Shown here in pieces: positions 26,537 to 36,005 of a stretch of DNA of 64,000 nucleotides. This stretch comes from JAQBVV01 sp965249205 (GTDB lineage Bacteria; Acidobacteriota; Vicinamibacteria; Vicinamibacterales; UBA2999). Made by a program: the position numbers and the translations under genes. How positions within the stretch are numbered: position 1 is the stretch's first letter; every line of letters begins with the position of its first letter. The DNA lies in contig CBDFLL010000005.1 of the NCBI GenBank assembly GCA_965249205.1, positions 992,001 to 1,056,000 of the forward strand, read 5' to 3'. The notes under the pieces are model-generated. The model saw only the letters and a program-made list of their open reading frames with translations. It made no database searches and had not been told where the DNA came from.

Positions 26537-28192
26537 TCAGCGCGCGAACACGTAGGCCGCGCCGGAATCATCCCCTGAGTTGTCAGTCTGATTGCCGTCG
26601 ATGCCTCGGGCGGCACTGTCCTCGTGGTGGGCGCCCACGACCATGGTGCTGCCGTCGCCGCTCAACGCGATCGCGCTGCCGAACTCGTCGCCCGCGTCGG
26701 TGTTGGTGCCTTTGACGTAGGAGCCCAGGGTCCACGCGCTGCCGCTGCGTGTGTAGACGTACACCGCTCCCGATTCCTCGGCCTGGTTCCGGCGGTCCCG
26801 CCAGGGATCCAGGTAGTCGGTCGTCAGAAACGGCTGGAGCACAGGCGCACGCACGCCCTGGCCGGCGTTGTCCTCGAGATAGGCTCCCACCGCAAGCGTA
26901 TCGCCGTCGCCACTCAGGGCCAGCTTGGAACCAAATGAGTTGTAGGGCCGCGGGTTGTTTGCCTTGATGAACGCCTGCTCTGTCCACGTCGTGGCGTTCC
27001 GGACAAATACGTACGCTGCCCCAACCCAGATATTCGCACCTCCGAGAGCCGGCCTGTCGTCAGCGCACCCAGGAGGATTGATGCCAGGCGTCAGGCACGC
27101 CTCGTCGCCGACGCCAGCAGCGATGGTGTTGCCATCGTCGCTGACGGCGACTGCGTAACCCATCTGGTCGCTCTCTTCGTTCCTGGACCCCTTGATGTAC
27201 GCCTGCTCGCTCCATGCGCCGTCCTGTCGGGTGAAAACGAACAGCGCCCCGGATCCTTCGGCGTCATTGTCGTGTGGTCCGTTGATCGTCCTGCTGGTTC
27301 CGCTCTCGTCGAAGGCGCCGGCGACCAGCGTGTCGCCGCTGAAGCTGAGTGCCACGGAAAAGCCGAAGAGATCACCGACCTCCACGTGCGAGCCCTTGAC
27401 ATAGGCCTCCTGTGTCCATCTGCCGCCGGTCCGCGTGAATAGATAGACCGCTCCGGATGTCTGCTGCGAGTCGTCTTGCTGGTTCCCGTCAATCTGCTGT
27501 GCGGCGCTGTCCTCGGCGATTGCGCCCACCGCCAGTGTGTCGCCGTTTCCACTCAACGCGATCGAGTAGCCAAACTGGTCGCCATCGGCAGGCGTGCCGC
27601 TCAAGGGGGCCATGCCGGTGTTTGACGCCTTGACGTACGCCTGCTGCGTCCAGGTGGTGCCCGTGCGGGTGAAGATGTAGACGGCGCCTGCCTGAGGGAT
27701 GGAGTTGTCGGCCTGATCACCGTCGATCCCGGTCGCGCCGCTCGATTCCCAGTGGGCGCTGACCGCCATCGTGCCGCCGTCGCCGCTCAACGCGACCGAC
27801 GCTCCGAAATGATCACTCTGCTCGCCGTTCGACGCCTTGACGTAGGCCTGCTGCGTCCAGGAATCGCGCTGGCGGACAAAGACGTACACGGCACCCGACG
27901 CATAGGTCGAGTTGTCGTTCTGGTTCCCGTTGATGCCCGTCGCCGCGCTGCTCTCGAACGGTGCGCCGATCGCCATCGCATTCCCGTCGCCGCTGAGCGC
28001 GATCGAGTTTCCAGTATGACCCTGGTTCGCCCCGCCACACGCAAAGTGGTCGTACGGCTCTGCGTTCGACGCCTTGATGTACGCCACCTGTTTCAACGGC
28101 AACACCGGCTCCGCCTGCCCCTGTGAGAGGAGGCGGCCGTGCACAGCAAAGAGGGCGACCGCCGCCGCAGCGACCGCGACCGTCACCCGCAC
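26537..28192 (-). CDS. Exported FG-GAP repeat beta-propeller protein
   Basis: A 551-aa protein with a signal peptide (to about residue 27) and seven repeats of about 70 residues, each with the pattern QAYVKASNxExxDxFGxSVALSGDGxTxAVGA, then ESSATGIDGNQxDNS and AGAVYVFTR. These are integrin-alpha-like FG-GAP blades with calcium-binding D-x-D/N-x-D loops. It is secreted or surface-bound; such proteins mediate adhesion or matrix building. The start is a GTG behind a G-rich site. A truncated paralogue is at 46624-47687. Confidence 0.87.
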   Translation of the reverse strand: MRVTVAVAAAAVALFAVHGRLLSQGQAEPVLPLKQVAYIKASNAEPYDHFACGGANQGHTGNSIALSGDGNAMAIGAPFESSAATGINGNQNDNSTYASGAVYVFVRQRDSWTQQAYVKASNGEQSDHFGASVALSGDGGTMAVSAHWESSGATGIDGDQADNSIPQAGAVYIFTRTGTTWTQQAYVKASNTGMAPLSGTPADGDQFGYSIALSGNGDTLAVGAIAEDSAAQQIDGNQQDDSQQTSGAVYLFTRTGGRWTQEAYVKGSHVEVGDLFGFSVALSFSGDTLVAGAFDESGTSRTINGPHDNDAEGSGALFVFTRQDGAWSEQAYIKGSRNEESDQMGYAVAVSDDGNTIAAGVGDEACLTPGINPPGCADDRPALGGANIWVGAAYVFVRNATTWTEQAFIKANNPRPYNSFGSKLALSGDGDTLAVGAYLEDNAGQGVRAPVLQPFLTTDYLDPWRDRRNQAEESGAVYVYTRSGSAWTLGSYVKGTNTDAGDEFGSAIALSGDGSTMVVGAHHEDSAARGIDGNQTDNSGDDSGAAYVFAR

Positions 28193-28368
28193 GCACGCCC
28201 CCCAATCACATGGCCTGAAGCGCTCGCTGGGTAACCGAGACGGCTACGGCAACAATCCAGAGGCACGAGGTAAGAGATCGTCTGCCGCATTCCAGCAACC
28301 TTATACACTTAAAGCCTCCATGGCCCGCCAGGCTCGGGGGCGACCAGACGGTCGTGCAGTTCGGCACC

Positions 28369-29445
28369 TCAGTTACGTTCCCGGCTCAGTTCCTGGTCTC
28401 GTTGACAGTCATACCGCCCCACAACCATTTCGGGGCGCCATATCCAGTGGCGTTCCAGCGTAAAGGTTTCCGTGAAAAAGTCTGGATCCGAAACGGTCAG
28501 CGAGTAATTCAATCGTTCTCCGCCATCAACCGGCGCAAACCGCTCGACCAGGTGAAGCCTGGCACCGAATGGCGTCCCGCGATTGTCCAGCCGTTCCGGC
28601 GCTATTTGTGACGTCTCGATCACGAGCGAGTCACCGTCCCATCGACCCGTCGAATACCCCAGTGCCGATTGCGTTTGCCGGTCCCGAGTGCTGCCGTCCG
28701 CCATGTGAATGACCCTGACGTTGTCGTCCTCCTCAAAGCGCTGCAGGATCGTGTCACCCTCGCGTGTGAATTCCATCGGCAGCGGATTGGACATGAGTCG
28801 CGGCATCGACCACTCGGTGCATCCCAACAGCACCTCAGCGCCCGTATCGTATTTCGCCCTGATGCTTTCCGCCTCGCTTGTGAGCGGGTAGTTGCCATGG
28901 AACAAGCGGCCGCCGGCACTCGGTCTGTCATCCAGGTTGGTGCTCCAGACGCGAAAGATGCCGTCTGCGCTGCGGCGGGCGGCGGCGGCCACTTCCTCGT
29001 CATACTCCGCCTCGAGCAAGCCACTGTCTTCGCGGACCGAGAAGTAAGGTCTGGAACCGGCTGTCAGCATCACGTCCTTGCCATTGCTCAGCAGCATGTT
29101 CCGCGCAAACATTTCATGGTCGAATCGCAATGACGCGTCGCCCATAATGCGCACTCCGTCACCTACCTGGACGAACTCCCGAGCCAGCCCGCGAGTGCGT
29201 AAAACACCCAGGGCTCCCGACTCGATTTTCCAGGTGGTCACGCTCCCTGACGGATCTTTCACCTCGACTTCGAACACCGTATGAGGATTGCGCCACCGTA
29301 CGACGCTCACGACGCCTTCGATCTCAACCTGTTCGCCGGGATCAAAAAACCCGGCAACAGAATGGTGGGCTGAGACTGTGAGTAGCATGGCGCTGAGCCA
29401 CAGCGCAGCTACTGCCAGTGCGACGTATTTGCGGACTCTAGTCAT
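28369..29445 (-). CDS. DUF6152-domain exported protein, long form
   Basis: A 358-aa protein. The signal peptide ends before HHSVAGFFD; the first 110 residues are the DUF6152 domain (VVRWRNPHTVFEVEVKD; GDASLRFDHEMFARNMLLSNGKDVML). The remainder (residues 130-350) is a second domain with many aromatic strands (GYSTGRWDGDSLVIETS; GERLNYSLTVSDPDFF; RHWIW) seen in exported Acidobacteria and Proteobacteria proteins of unknown role. GAGG lies five bases before the ATG. No catalytic motif is recognised. Confidence 0.82.
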   Translation of the reverse strand: MTRVRKYVALAVAALWLSAMLLTVSAHHSVAGFFDPGEQVEIEGVVSVVRWRNPHTVFEVEVKDPSGSVTTWKIESGALGVLRTRGLAREFVQVGDGVRIMGDASLRFDHEMFARNMLLSNGKDVMLTAGSRPYFSVREDSGLLEAEYDEEVAAAARRSADGIFRVWSTNLDDRPSAGGRLFHGNYPLTSEAESIRAKYDTGAEVLLGCTEWSMPRLMSNPLPMEFTREGDTILQRFEEDDNVRVIHMADGSTRDRQTQSALGYSTGRWDGDSLVIETSQIAPERLDNRGTPFGARLHLVERFAPVDGGERLNYSLTVSDPDFFTETFTLERHWIWRPEMVVGRYDCQRDQELSRERN

Positions 29446-29671
29446 GACATCCTCACTGGGCCTGCGATCCAGTGCCTATGTGTACAGCAGACAGTGATAT
29501 TTGACAACGACTCGCGGAGGCGACGTATAAGCTGGAACCTGGCGATCTGGTTGTTGCACGGTTCTACATTTGAAACAAAATGTCTTGCGTTTACAATTGG
29601 GCCACCTTGGTCCACGACTGGTTACACCCTTCGTTTCCGTTCAGTGAATTTCACTTGGGAGGTCTTTAACG

Positions 29672-30088
29672 ATGGCACAGTACAAATCACTGATCGCCGC
29701 ATCCGTCATGCTCTCGTGCGTGCTTGTTTCAGGTCGTGTCATCACCGCGCAGGAACCGGCGAATCAAGTTCCTCTTCTTGCCGACGACGCCTCGATGCTG
29801 CTCACCGTATTTCTCAAGCACGATCAGTCGATGAACAATGCTGAGCGACGCGAGTTGCTCGATAGCAGCGGGTTTGACGACATGTTTCCACCTGACGGCG
29901 TCGAGATTATCGATCACTACATCATGATGGGCATTGGACAGGTCATCGTTCTTAGACTGCCGCCGAGCCACTTGCGCAGGGTGAATCTCGCAATAGAGTA
30001 TGGAGCGTGGGGCGCCTATCAGACAGAGTTCTACGTCACCTACGACTTGCTGGCTGCCAGAGCGGAGGAGGCAGCAGCAGAGCAATGA
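29672..30088 (+). CDS. Exported protein with DUF3303-like ferredoxin fold
   Basis: A 138-aa protein: a signal peptide ending VITA, then MLLTVFLKHDQSMNNAE, FPPDGVEIIDHYIMMGIGQVIVLRLPPSHLRRVN and GAWGAYQTEFYVTYDL. That pattern, a dimeric ferredoxin-like barrel strand order, recurs in small conserved exported proteins. GGGAGGT precedes the ATG by nine bases. The ASST-like gene follows 42 bp downstream, so the two are likely co-transcribed. Function unknown. Confidence 0.65.
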   Translation: MAQYKSLIAASVMLSCVLVSGRVITAQEPANQVPLLADDASMLLTVFLKHDQSMNNAERRELLDSSGFDDMFPPDGVEIIDHYIMMGIGQVIVLRLPPSHLRRVNLAIEYGAWGAYQTEFYVTYDLLAARAEEAAAEQ

Positions 30089-30130
30089 AGCGAGACAGGG
30101 CGGCTCACCCGACAATGGGAGACGCCAATA

Positions 30131-31669
30131 ATGACTAACCAGCCCGGCAGATTCGGCGCTCTCGTCACATCAGCGGTGCCCGCAGCGATGGCTGTGTGCC
30201 TGCTCGCCACAAGCCACGCCGTGGCGCAGCCGGCAGACCCCGGCCTGGATGAGGTGCGTGGTTTGCGCGTCAGCACGGATCGGGCTGCACCTGGCTACGT
30301 GCTCTTCAGCCCCGGCATCTCCGGCATTACGTATCTCGTAGATATCGAGGGCCGAGTCGTCAAGAGCTGGCACTCGGAGTACGCGACCGGCCACGGCCTC
30401 TATCTGCGCGACGATGGCGCGCTGATTCGTGCTGGTCGAATCGCGGACCATCCTGTTCACGCGGGAGGCCAGGGCGGACAGATCCAGGAGTTCACTTGGG
30501 ATGGCCAGCTCGTCTGGGATTATCGCCTCGCGAACGACCAGTATCTACTCCACCATGACGTCGCTCTCCTCCCGAACGGCAATATCCTGGCCATTGCCTG
30601 GGAGTACAAGACCGCCGAGGAGGCGCGCGCGGCGGGTCGGCGGCCTGATGAACTCACAGAAAAGGGGTTGTGGCCCGAGGTCGTTCTGGAGCTCGCGCCT
30701 CGTGGTACCAATGACGCCGAGATCGTCTGGGAATGGCACTCCTGGGATCATCTGATCCAGGATTTCGATCCGGACGCGGCAAACTACGGCGTGCTCTCGG
30801 AACATCCTGAACTCGGCGACATCAACGCGGACGCCGAAGAGATCTCCGACGCTGAGATTCAGGCGCTCCTGGCCGGTGGCGAGATCGCCTTGCAGGATGC
30901 CGAAGAGTTCCCGAGCGCCCCCGACCTCATGCACTTCAACAGCATTACTTACAATCCGACGCGCGATCAGATCATCGTCAGCTCCAACGGCTTCAGCGAG
31001 TTCTGGATCATCGATCACAGCACGACGACTCAAGAGGCAGCAGGCAGCATCGGGGGTCGCCAGGGCATGGGCGGCGACATTCTCTACCGCTGGGGTAGAG
31101 CCAGCAATTACGATCGCGGCGGAGATCGGCCGCGGACGCTGTTCAGTCAACACCATGTTCGCTGGATCGAGGACGGCCTGCCGGGCGCGGGCAATATCAC
31201 GGCTTTTCTGAACAATTTTCCGGGCCCCCGGGGCAACCAGTCGGCCGTTGTCGAGCTCGTGCCGCCCACGGACGAGCAAGGCCGGTACATCGTGCCGGAG
31301 GAGGAGCAGTTCGGGCCCCAATATCCGGTCTGGGTCTATATGGCGCCCGACGCCAAGTCGTTCCACTCGCACTTTATCTCCGGCGCATCTCGACTCTCGA
31401 ACGGTCATACGTTCATCGACTCAGGCGCCCAGGGGAGGTTCTTCGAAGTGACGCCCGACGGAGAGATCGTCTGGGAGTACTGGAACCCGTACTCGGGAGA
31501 GCCGACGTTGCCCCATCATGAGTTCTTGGCAAAGTCCAACGAGGCTCTCTATATGGCGTTCCGCGCAACCAAGATCGAACCGGATCATCCGGCCCTTGCC
31601 GGTCGCGATCTGAGTCCCTTGGATCCGCAGCCGGCACCGATCCCTCACCCCGTTTTCGAGGAACCCTGA
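30131..31669 (+). CDS. Aryl-sulfotransferase (ASST)-like exported protein
   Basis: A 512-aa protein with a signal peptide ending HAVA and a six-bladed propeller of the arylsulfotransferase family (VDIEGRVVKSWHSEY; YLLHHDVALLPNGNILAIAWEY; HFNSITYNPTRDQIIVSSNGFSEFWIID; SFHSHFISGASRLSNGHTFID). ASST enzymes transfer sulfate between phenols in the periplasm through an active-site histidine; several His are available (HHDV, HSHF), but the catalytic one cannot be fixed by reading. GGGAGA lies upstream. Terminates before a 400-bp repeat-rich gap. Confidence 0.8.
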   Translation: MTNQPGRFGALVTSAVPAAMAVCLLATSHAVAQPADPGLDEVRGLRVSTDRAAPGYVLFSPGISGITYLVDIEGRVVKSWHSEYATGHGLYLRDDGALIRAGRIADHPVHAGGQGGQIQEFTWDGQLVWDYRLANDQYLLHHDVALLPNGNILAIAWEYKTAEEARAAGRRPDELTEKGLWPEVVLELAPRGTNDAEIVWEWHSWDHLIQDFDPDAANYGVLSEHPELGDINADAEEISDAEIQALLAGGEIALQDAEEFPSAPDLMHFNSITYNPTRDQIIVSSNGFSEFWIIDHSTTTQEAAGSIGGRQGMGGDILYRWGRASNYDRGGDRPRTLFSQHHVRWIEDGLPGAGNITAFLNNFPGPRGNQSAVVELVPPTDEQGRYIVPEEEQFGPQYPVWVYMAPDAKSFHSHFISGASRLSNGHTFIDSGAQGRFFEVTPDGEIVWEYWNPYSGEPTLPHHEFLAKSNEALYMAFRATKIEPDHPALAGRDLSPLDPQPAPIPHPVFEEP

Positions 31670-32072
31670 TCGGCCGGTCGCTCAGCCGCGAGCTTCGGCT
31701 GCGCCATCGATTAACGATCGGTATCCAGGAGTTCCAATCAAGCCTGGGAGCGTGAATGGGCCGCTCCCTGTCTAGCGTTCATGGCTGTCAGGCAGCGAAT
31801 CCAGACGCGTCCCGTAGCTGCCGCATCGATTTAAGGAAGTGGGCGTGCCAGAGTGCGCAGGGAGGTCTACAAACAGGCTCTTGCGAGCGGTGCGCGCACC
31901 AGGAGCCTCACGCGGCCCGTAGCGACCAACGCAGCACCTTTCTGAAAGTGCGTTCACTTCCAAGTGGGGAAGCTGCGATCTGGTTCCAACTCGATGCGAA
32001 TAGCCTGTGCAGATGTAGTGATGACAGCCTGCGTGACCAGGCAGCCTCCTTTATGGACGGTCTATCATCTAG
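31670..32072. other. Intergenic region holding repeat copy R3
   Basis: No gene here. After the ASST stop there is a short hairpin (CAGCCG/CGGCTG, about 31684-31702), possibly a weak terminator, then repeat R3 and the CTAG target of IS5 copy 2. Confidence 0.45.
31729..31992 (-). repeat. Dispersed repeat R, copy 3 (expanded)
   Basis: Starts AGTTCCAATCAAGCCTGGGAG and, on the minus strand, keeps the tail HFLKSMRQLRDASGFAA and stop. About 130 bp of unrelated DNA separates this from the GATCTGGTTCCAACT part, so the unit has been split by an insertion. Confidence 0.65.
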
Positions 32073-33367
32073 CAGGCTGCTGAAGAACCCGGGTGATCGG
32101 GCCGTTTTCTAAGGATCATGCGAGTCACCACCGACCGACAACGGTGCGCACGGCTGTGCGCTGGCCCCGATCAAGGGGCCGGCGACACGCGCGGCCGGTG
32201 ATCAGGGACACCTCGCCTCCAGATTCCGCAGCCGGACCAAGTTATAGACCGTGGCGGCGAAGGTAAGCTGCCAATCCACGAGGGCGACACCGCGATGCCG
32301 GAGTTTGCGCAAGCCGCCGACGGTCTTCATCCAGCCAAAGACCTGTTCTACGAGTTTCCGTTTCCGCTGACTGACGTGATAGCCCGCATGCCGCGTGGTC
32401 CGGCCATCGATCGCACTCCAGCGGACCTTCTGAGCAACGTGGGGCGTGACGGCCCGGATACGGACAGCGGCCACAAAGCTTGCCACATCGTAGCCCTTGT
32501 CCGCCCCGACCGTGCTGCCCGGCGGCGCGCTGGCCTCCAGCAACAGCGCCGCTGCCTCGCGTTCGGCGGTCCCCGTCGCGTGAGTCGCGCAGACGTTGGC
32601 GACAAGTCCCTGTCGATTGTCCAGCAGCACGTGGCCCAGATACGCCAGCTTGGCTTCCTTCCCCTGGCCCTTCCGAGGCAGCATCGCCTCCGGATCGGTC
32701 GTCGACTGGTGCGTGTCGTTGCGCCGCCGCTCCCCGTGGAAGTTGACCGTGGGATTCCCGGGGTCATCGGGCGGGTCGCTCTCCGCCGCGTCCCGGCACC
32801 GAAAGCTCTTCAGGCTGGCCCACGCTTCCAATTGGGTCCCATCCACAGTGAAGTGTTCGTCCGAGAGCAGCCCGGCCGCCCGCGCGTGGGCCTGCACCGC
32901 ATCAAAGAAGGCGGCCGCGAGATCGCCCGCCAGCAGCCGGTCGCGATTCTTGGTAAACGTGGTGGGATGCCAAACCGGGTCGTCCAAATTCAAGCCCACG
33001 AACCAGCGGAACAGCAGGTTGTAATTGAGCTCTTCCATCAGCAGCCGCTCGCTCCGCACCGTGTAGAGCACCTGCAGCAACAACGCGCGCAGCAGCTGTT
33101 CCGGCGGGATCGACGGACGCCCTGTGTTGGCGTACAGGCCGGCGAACCTGCGCGACATCGTTCTCAGCGCTTCGTCCGTCAGCGCGCGAACCGCGCGGAG
33201 CGGATGGTCGGCTGGCACGCGCTGTTCCGGCGACAGGTAGCTGAACATGTGAGTGCTTTGCTCATCGTGTCCGCGCATGATGGGGCTCCCTTCAGCGGTG
33301 TTGGGAGCATGGTAGTACGCCGGGATCGATCTGTCGATCCCATTTCACGGAGTTTTTCAGCAGCCTG
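32073..33367 (-). mobile_element. IS5-family insertion sequence, copy 2
   Basis: 1295 bp, inverted relative to copy 1. The left flank is CTAG (32069-32072); on the right CTAG starts one base away (33369), so one base has been gained since insertion. It truncates a methyltransferase-like gene on its right. Confidence 0.94.
32202..33278 (-). CDS. IS5-family transposase, copy 2
   Basis: A 358-aa protein with the same translated sequence as copy 1, with all DDE residues in place (FTVDGTQLEA, GADKGYD, KLVEQVFGW). Intact, so this copy is also potentially active. Confidence 0.95.
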   Translation of the reverse strand: MRGHDEQSTHMFSYLSPEQRVPADHPLRAVRALTDEALRTMSRRFAGLYANTGRPSIPPEQLLRALLLQVLYTVRSERLLMEELNYNLLFRWFVGLNLDDPVWHPTTFTKNRDRLLAGDLAAAFFDAVQAHARAAGLLSDEHFTVDGTQLEAWASLKSFRCRDAAESDPPDDPGNPTVNFHGERRRNDTHQSTTDPEAMLPRKGQGKEAKLAYLGHVLLDNRQGLVANVCATHATGTAEREAAALLLEASAPPGSTVGADKGYDVASFVAAVRIRAVTPHVAQKVRWSAIDGRTTRHAGYHVSQRKRKLVEQVFGWMKTVGGLRKLRHRGVALVDWQLTFAATVYNLVRLRNLEARCP

Positions 33368-33531
33368 CCTAGCGCCACGGCAAAAGCAATTCGGGCAGGC
33401 AGATCAATCACCGACGGAAGCTGGCCGATGTACCGATCACCAGCGGCGCCGAGAATAGCGAACCCAACAAACACCAGCGGCGGCGGGACCCTGACGCTGG
33501 CGCCTTCTCGTTCTGCATTCACACTAGCCAT
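33368..33531 (-). pseudogene. Isoprenylcysteine methyltransferase-like gene, 5' remnant
   Basis: From ATG 33531 the frame reads MASVNAEREGASVRVPPPLV, then FVGFAILGAAGDR, the N-terminal membrane helix region of ICMT/PEMT-type methyltransferases, and runs straight into IS5 copy 2. The remainder is not found on the far side of the IS, so the gene has been deleted as well as interrupted. Confidence 0.6.
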
Positions 33532-33555
33532 ACCTGCCTCGGATGAGTGCGGCAC

Positions 33556-33640
33556 CGTTTCAGATTGGTATCCGTCGCCCGATAACACCGCCCCCATCCC
33601 GCCCACGCCGATCTGGGCAGCGATCTCATACGGGCAGGCG
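33556..33640 (-). pseudogene. Ser/Thr protein kinase N-lobe fragment
   Basis: Minus strand reads PYEIAAQIGVGGMG, then needs a 1-base shift to read RATDTNLK. About 80% alike to the fragment at 16997-17172 and, like it, without the remainder of the kinase. Confidence 0.7.
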
Positions 33641-33681
33641 GGTGCCGGATCGCAGGTGGTTGCCCCGACCCGCTCAACTAT

Positions 33682-34094
33682 CTAGCCGACCGGCGTAGCG
33701 GATGTTGCCGGTTGCTGAGCCCTTTCGCGGTTCGCGTTCAGAATGCCCAGGGTCGAGAAAATCACAGCCAGGATCCACAGCAGCGGCCCAGCTCCTCCCG
33801 GAACCATCGGAACGTGTCCTGGGATGAGCACGAACAGGACGAAGCCGACGTCCGCGGCCGACACCACCACCAAATTAAGCCAGTAGCCAAGCCGGCTGTT
33901 CTTCCAGTTCAGCAGGAGGCCCACGACGATCGAGAACACCGCGAAGAACAGCAGGTTCCACGCATTCTGGTAGATGCGCCCTTGCACCACGCCTGGCTCC
34001 AGGGTCTGTCCCAGCACAAACTGGAGTCGGGCCGCCAACAGGTGAAACAAGCCCCAGAGACGTACATCACCGCTCCAATTTTCGCGAATGCCAT
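33682..34094 (-). CDS. Four-helix membrane protein with an N-terminal frameshift
   Basis: The main frame (33682-34050) encodes a hydrophobic protein with four membrane segments (LLFFAVFSIVVGLLL; LVVVSAADVGFVLFVL; LLWILAVIFSTLGIL). The best N-terminus, MAFAKIGAVMYVSG from ATG 34094, is in another frame; one base is missing after GGGGC at about 34051. Either the first codon of the main frame (TTG 34050) is used, or the gene is a very recent frameshift or sequencing error. Function unknown. Confidence 0.55.
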
Positions 34095-34278
34095 TGTTTA
34101 CCCTCTCGAAGGTTTGAAATCTACTTCACTTGTCTCACGACGGCACGCCCTCCAGAGAGGCGGCGGGCGTTGGTCCGAAGACTAGCGCCTGCCACCGTTC
34201 CGGCAGGACCTTGCACGTTACATACAGTTAACGCCATCGATACGTGTCAGCAATCTGCGTTGCGTACAATGTAAACGC

Positions 34279-35451
34279 ATGATACGCATGATGCTCACGC
34301 TCGGGTTACTTCTTTCGTACTCTCACGTGATTCAAGGTCAGACCGTGCTGCCCGTCGAGGTCGGCTCGACCCCAGCGCCCCAAGCGCAAGCCGAGAGCAA
34401 TGGCGGGGAATCGTCCTACGACAAGGTCTGGCGTCGGTTTACCGAGTGGTACGTGGACGACTCGAATCCCATAGTGCAGCGGGTGTTGTTCAGCGGACGA
34501 TTCCAGCACGAGTTTGCAACGATCAATGCTGATGACGGCGACCATGACGAGTGGAACGTCCGTCGTATGCGTCTTGGACCAAGAGTGACGCTCTTTCGCA
34601 CATTCATACTGCACAGTGAGATCGACCTCAACCCGCAAGAAGCCGCCCCCCTGTACCTCCGGTTCACAGACTTGTACTTGCAGTGGAGCAGAAGCGGGAA
34701 CTTCGCGCTAACGGTCGGCAAACATGGCGTCCCCTTCACGATGGACGGAGCGACATCATCCAAGGAAGTCCTCACTATCGACCGAAATAACTTGACCAAC
34801 AACATCTGGTTTACCAACGAGTACATTCCTGGCGTGAGCGTTTCGGGCACCCTCGCGGAATGGACCTATCGTGCAGGCGTGTACTCGGCAGGCGAAGCGA
34901 ACCGCGAAATTGGCAACTTTAATGGAGGCGCCTTTGCTCTTGGCGTTCTCGGTTACGATTTCGCAAAATCCTTCGAAGTGAAACAAGCGCTGCTGACTGG
35001 CAACTATGTGTATCAGAATCCCGATACACGCAATACCTTCACGCAACAACTTGAGCACGTTGTGTCCGTCAATTTCAAGCTCGACGCCGGCAGATGGGGC
35101 GTGCGAACGGATGTCTCGACAGGCTTGGGGTACTTGGGACAGAGCGACCTCTGGGGCGTGATGGCGATGCCTTTTGCGAACATCACCGACAAACTCCAGT
35201 TCGTCGGTCGCTATACTTTCCTTGACAGCAAGGACCCGAATGGCCTCCGACTTGCGACCTACGAAAAGCGCGTCGTCTCAGGCCGGGGCGACCGGTACAA
35301 CGAGTTGTACCTGGGCGCTAATTATTTCTTCTACGGCCACAAGCTCAAACTGCAGACGGGCGCTAAGTTCGCGGACATGAACGATCGCGCTAACGATGGC
35401 GGGGCCTATTCCGGTGTGTCCTGGACAACCGGCCTTCGTGTCAGTTGGTGA
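34279..35451 (+). CDS. Phosphate-selective porin O/P-family outer-membrane protein
   Basis: A 390-aa protein. A signal peptide ends near VIQG; a short linker precedes the 16-stranded barrel: LFSGRFQHEFATIN, WNVRRMRLGPRVTLF, FALTVGKHGVPFTMDGATSSKEV, and so on, finishing in a terminal aromatic residue (LRVSW), the Bam recognition signal. Members form anion-selective trimers in the outer membrane. ATG 34288 in the same frame is an alternative start. A TACAAT hexamer about 10 bases before 34279 may be a -10 element. No regulator is adjacent. Confidence 0.85.
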   Translation: MIRMMLTLGLLLSYSHVIQGQTVLPVEVGSTPAPQAQAESNGGESSYDKVWRRFTEWYVDDSNPIVQRVLFSGRFQHEFATINADDGDHDEWNVRRMRLGPRVTLFRTFILHSEIDLNPQEAAPLYLRFTDLYLQWSRSGNFALTVGKHGVPFTMDGATSSKEVLTIDRNNLTNNIWFTNEYIPGVSVSGTLAEWTYRAGVYSAGEANREIGNFNGGAFALGVLGYDFAKSFEVKQALLTGNYVYQNPDTRNTFTQQLEHVVSVNFKLDAGRWGVRTDVSTGLGYLGQSDLWGVMAMPFANITDKLQFVGRYTFLDSKDPNGLRLATYEKRVVSGRGDRYNELYLGANYFFYGHKLKLQTGAKFADMNDRANDGGAYSGVSWTTGLRVSW

Positions 35452-36005
35452 GGTGCTGCCAAATGGCAGACCGCTGCTCTGTCCCGCAGTACGATCTCGG
35501 CTACTTCCATGACGAGCCTGGTCACTTCGAAGCTGACCGGAATAGACCGGTTATTTTGGCGTCCCTAAGCATTCCCAGTTGGAACCAGATTGCCGGGTTC
35601 CTTGAATCCATGCGCCAGCCACGGGACGCCTCAGGGTTCGCGGCCTGACTGCCGTGAACGCTCGGCCAGAAGCACCCGTTCACTCCCCCACTCTTGATTG
35701 GAACTACTCACTGAGGCCCTCGCCCGCAGACCGCGGGAAGAGGACGCTCAGTGCGTCCGCACCAACCGCCGCATCGAGGCTGGTAAGTCTCTTAGGGCAA
35801 TCTTGGCCCTCACGCTCGCCGAGCCGCTACAACTCACGGGATCTAGCTGGGGTAGGCAAGACGGAAATCCCGGCTCAAGTGAATTCCGGGACTAAGAATT
35901 AGGTAGCAGAGAAGATGCTGCAAGGGGGGAGCGGCAGCGGCTCGTCAGCTGTGCGTTCGCAATCGTCGATCGGGGCCAAGTAGTGCCAATATCGGTGTGA
36001 GGCAG
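35452..36005. other. Gene-poor region with repeat copy R4
   Basis: 554 bp between the porin and a membrane lipoprotein gene. It holds R4 (35556-35706). The remaining 300 bp show no convincing start-codon and ribosome-binding-site pair, no strong hairpin and no RNA gene. Confidence 0.5.
35556..35706 (+). repeat. Dispersed repeat R, copy 4 (inverted)
   Basis: Opposite orientation to R1-R3. The plus-strand frame reads LASLSIPSWNQIAGF, then LESMRQPRDASGFAA and a stop, followed by the common flank CTCTTGATTGGAACT. The preceding 100 bp are also open in this frame but are not shared with the other copies. Confidence 0.75.
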
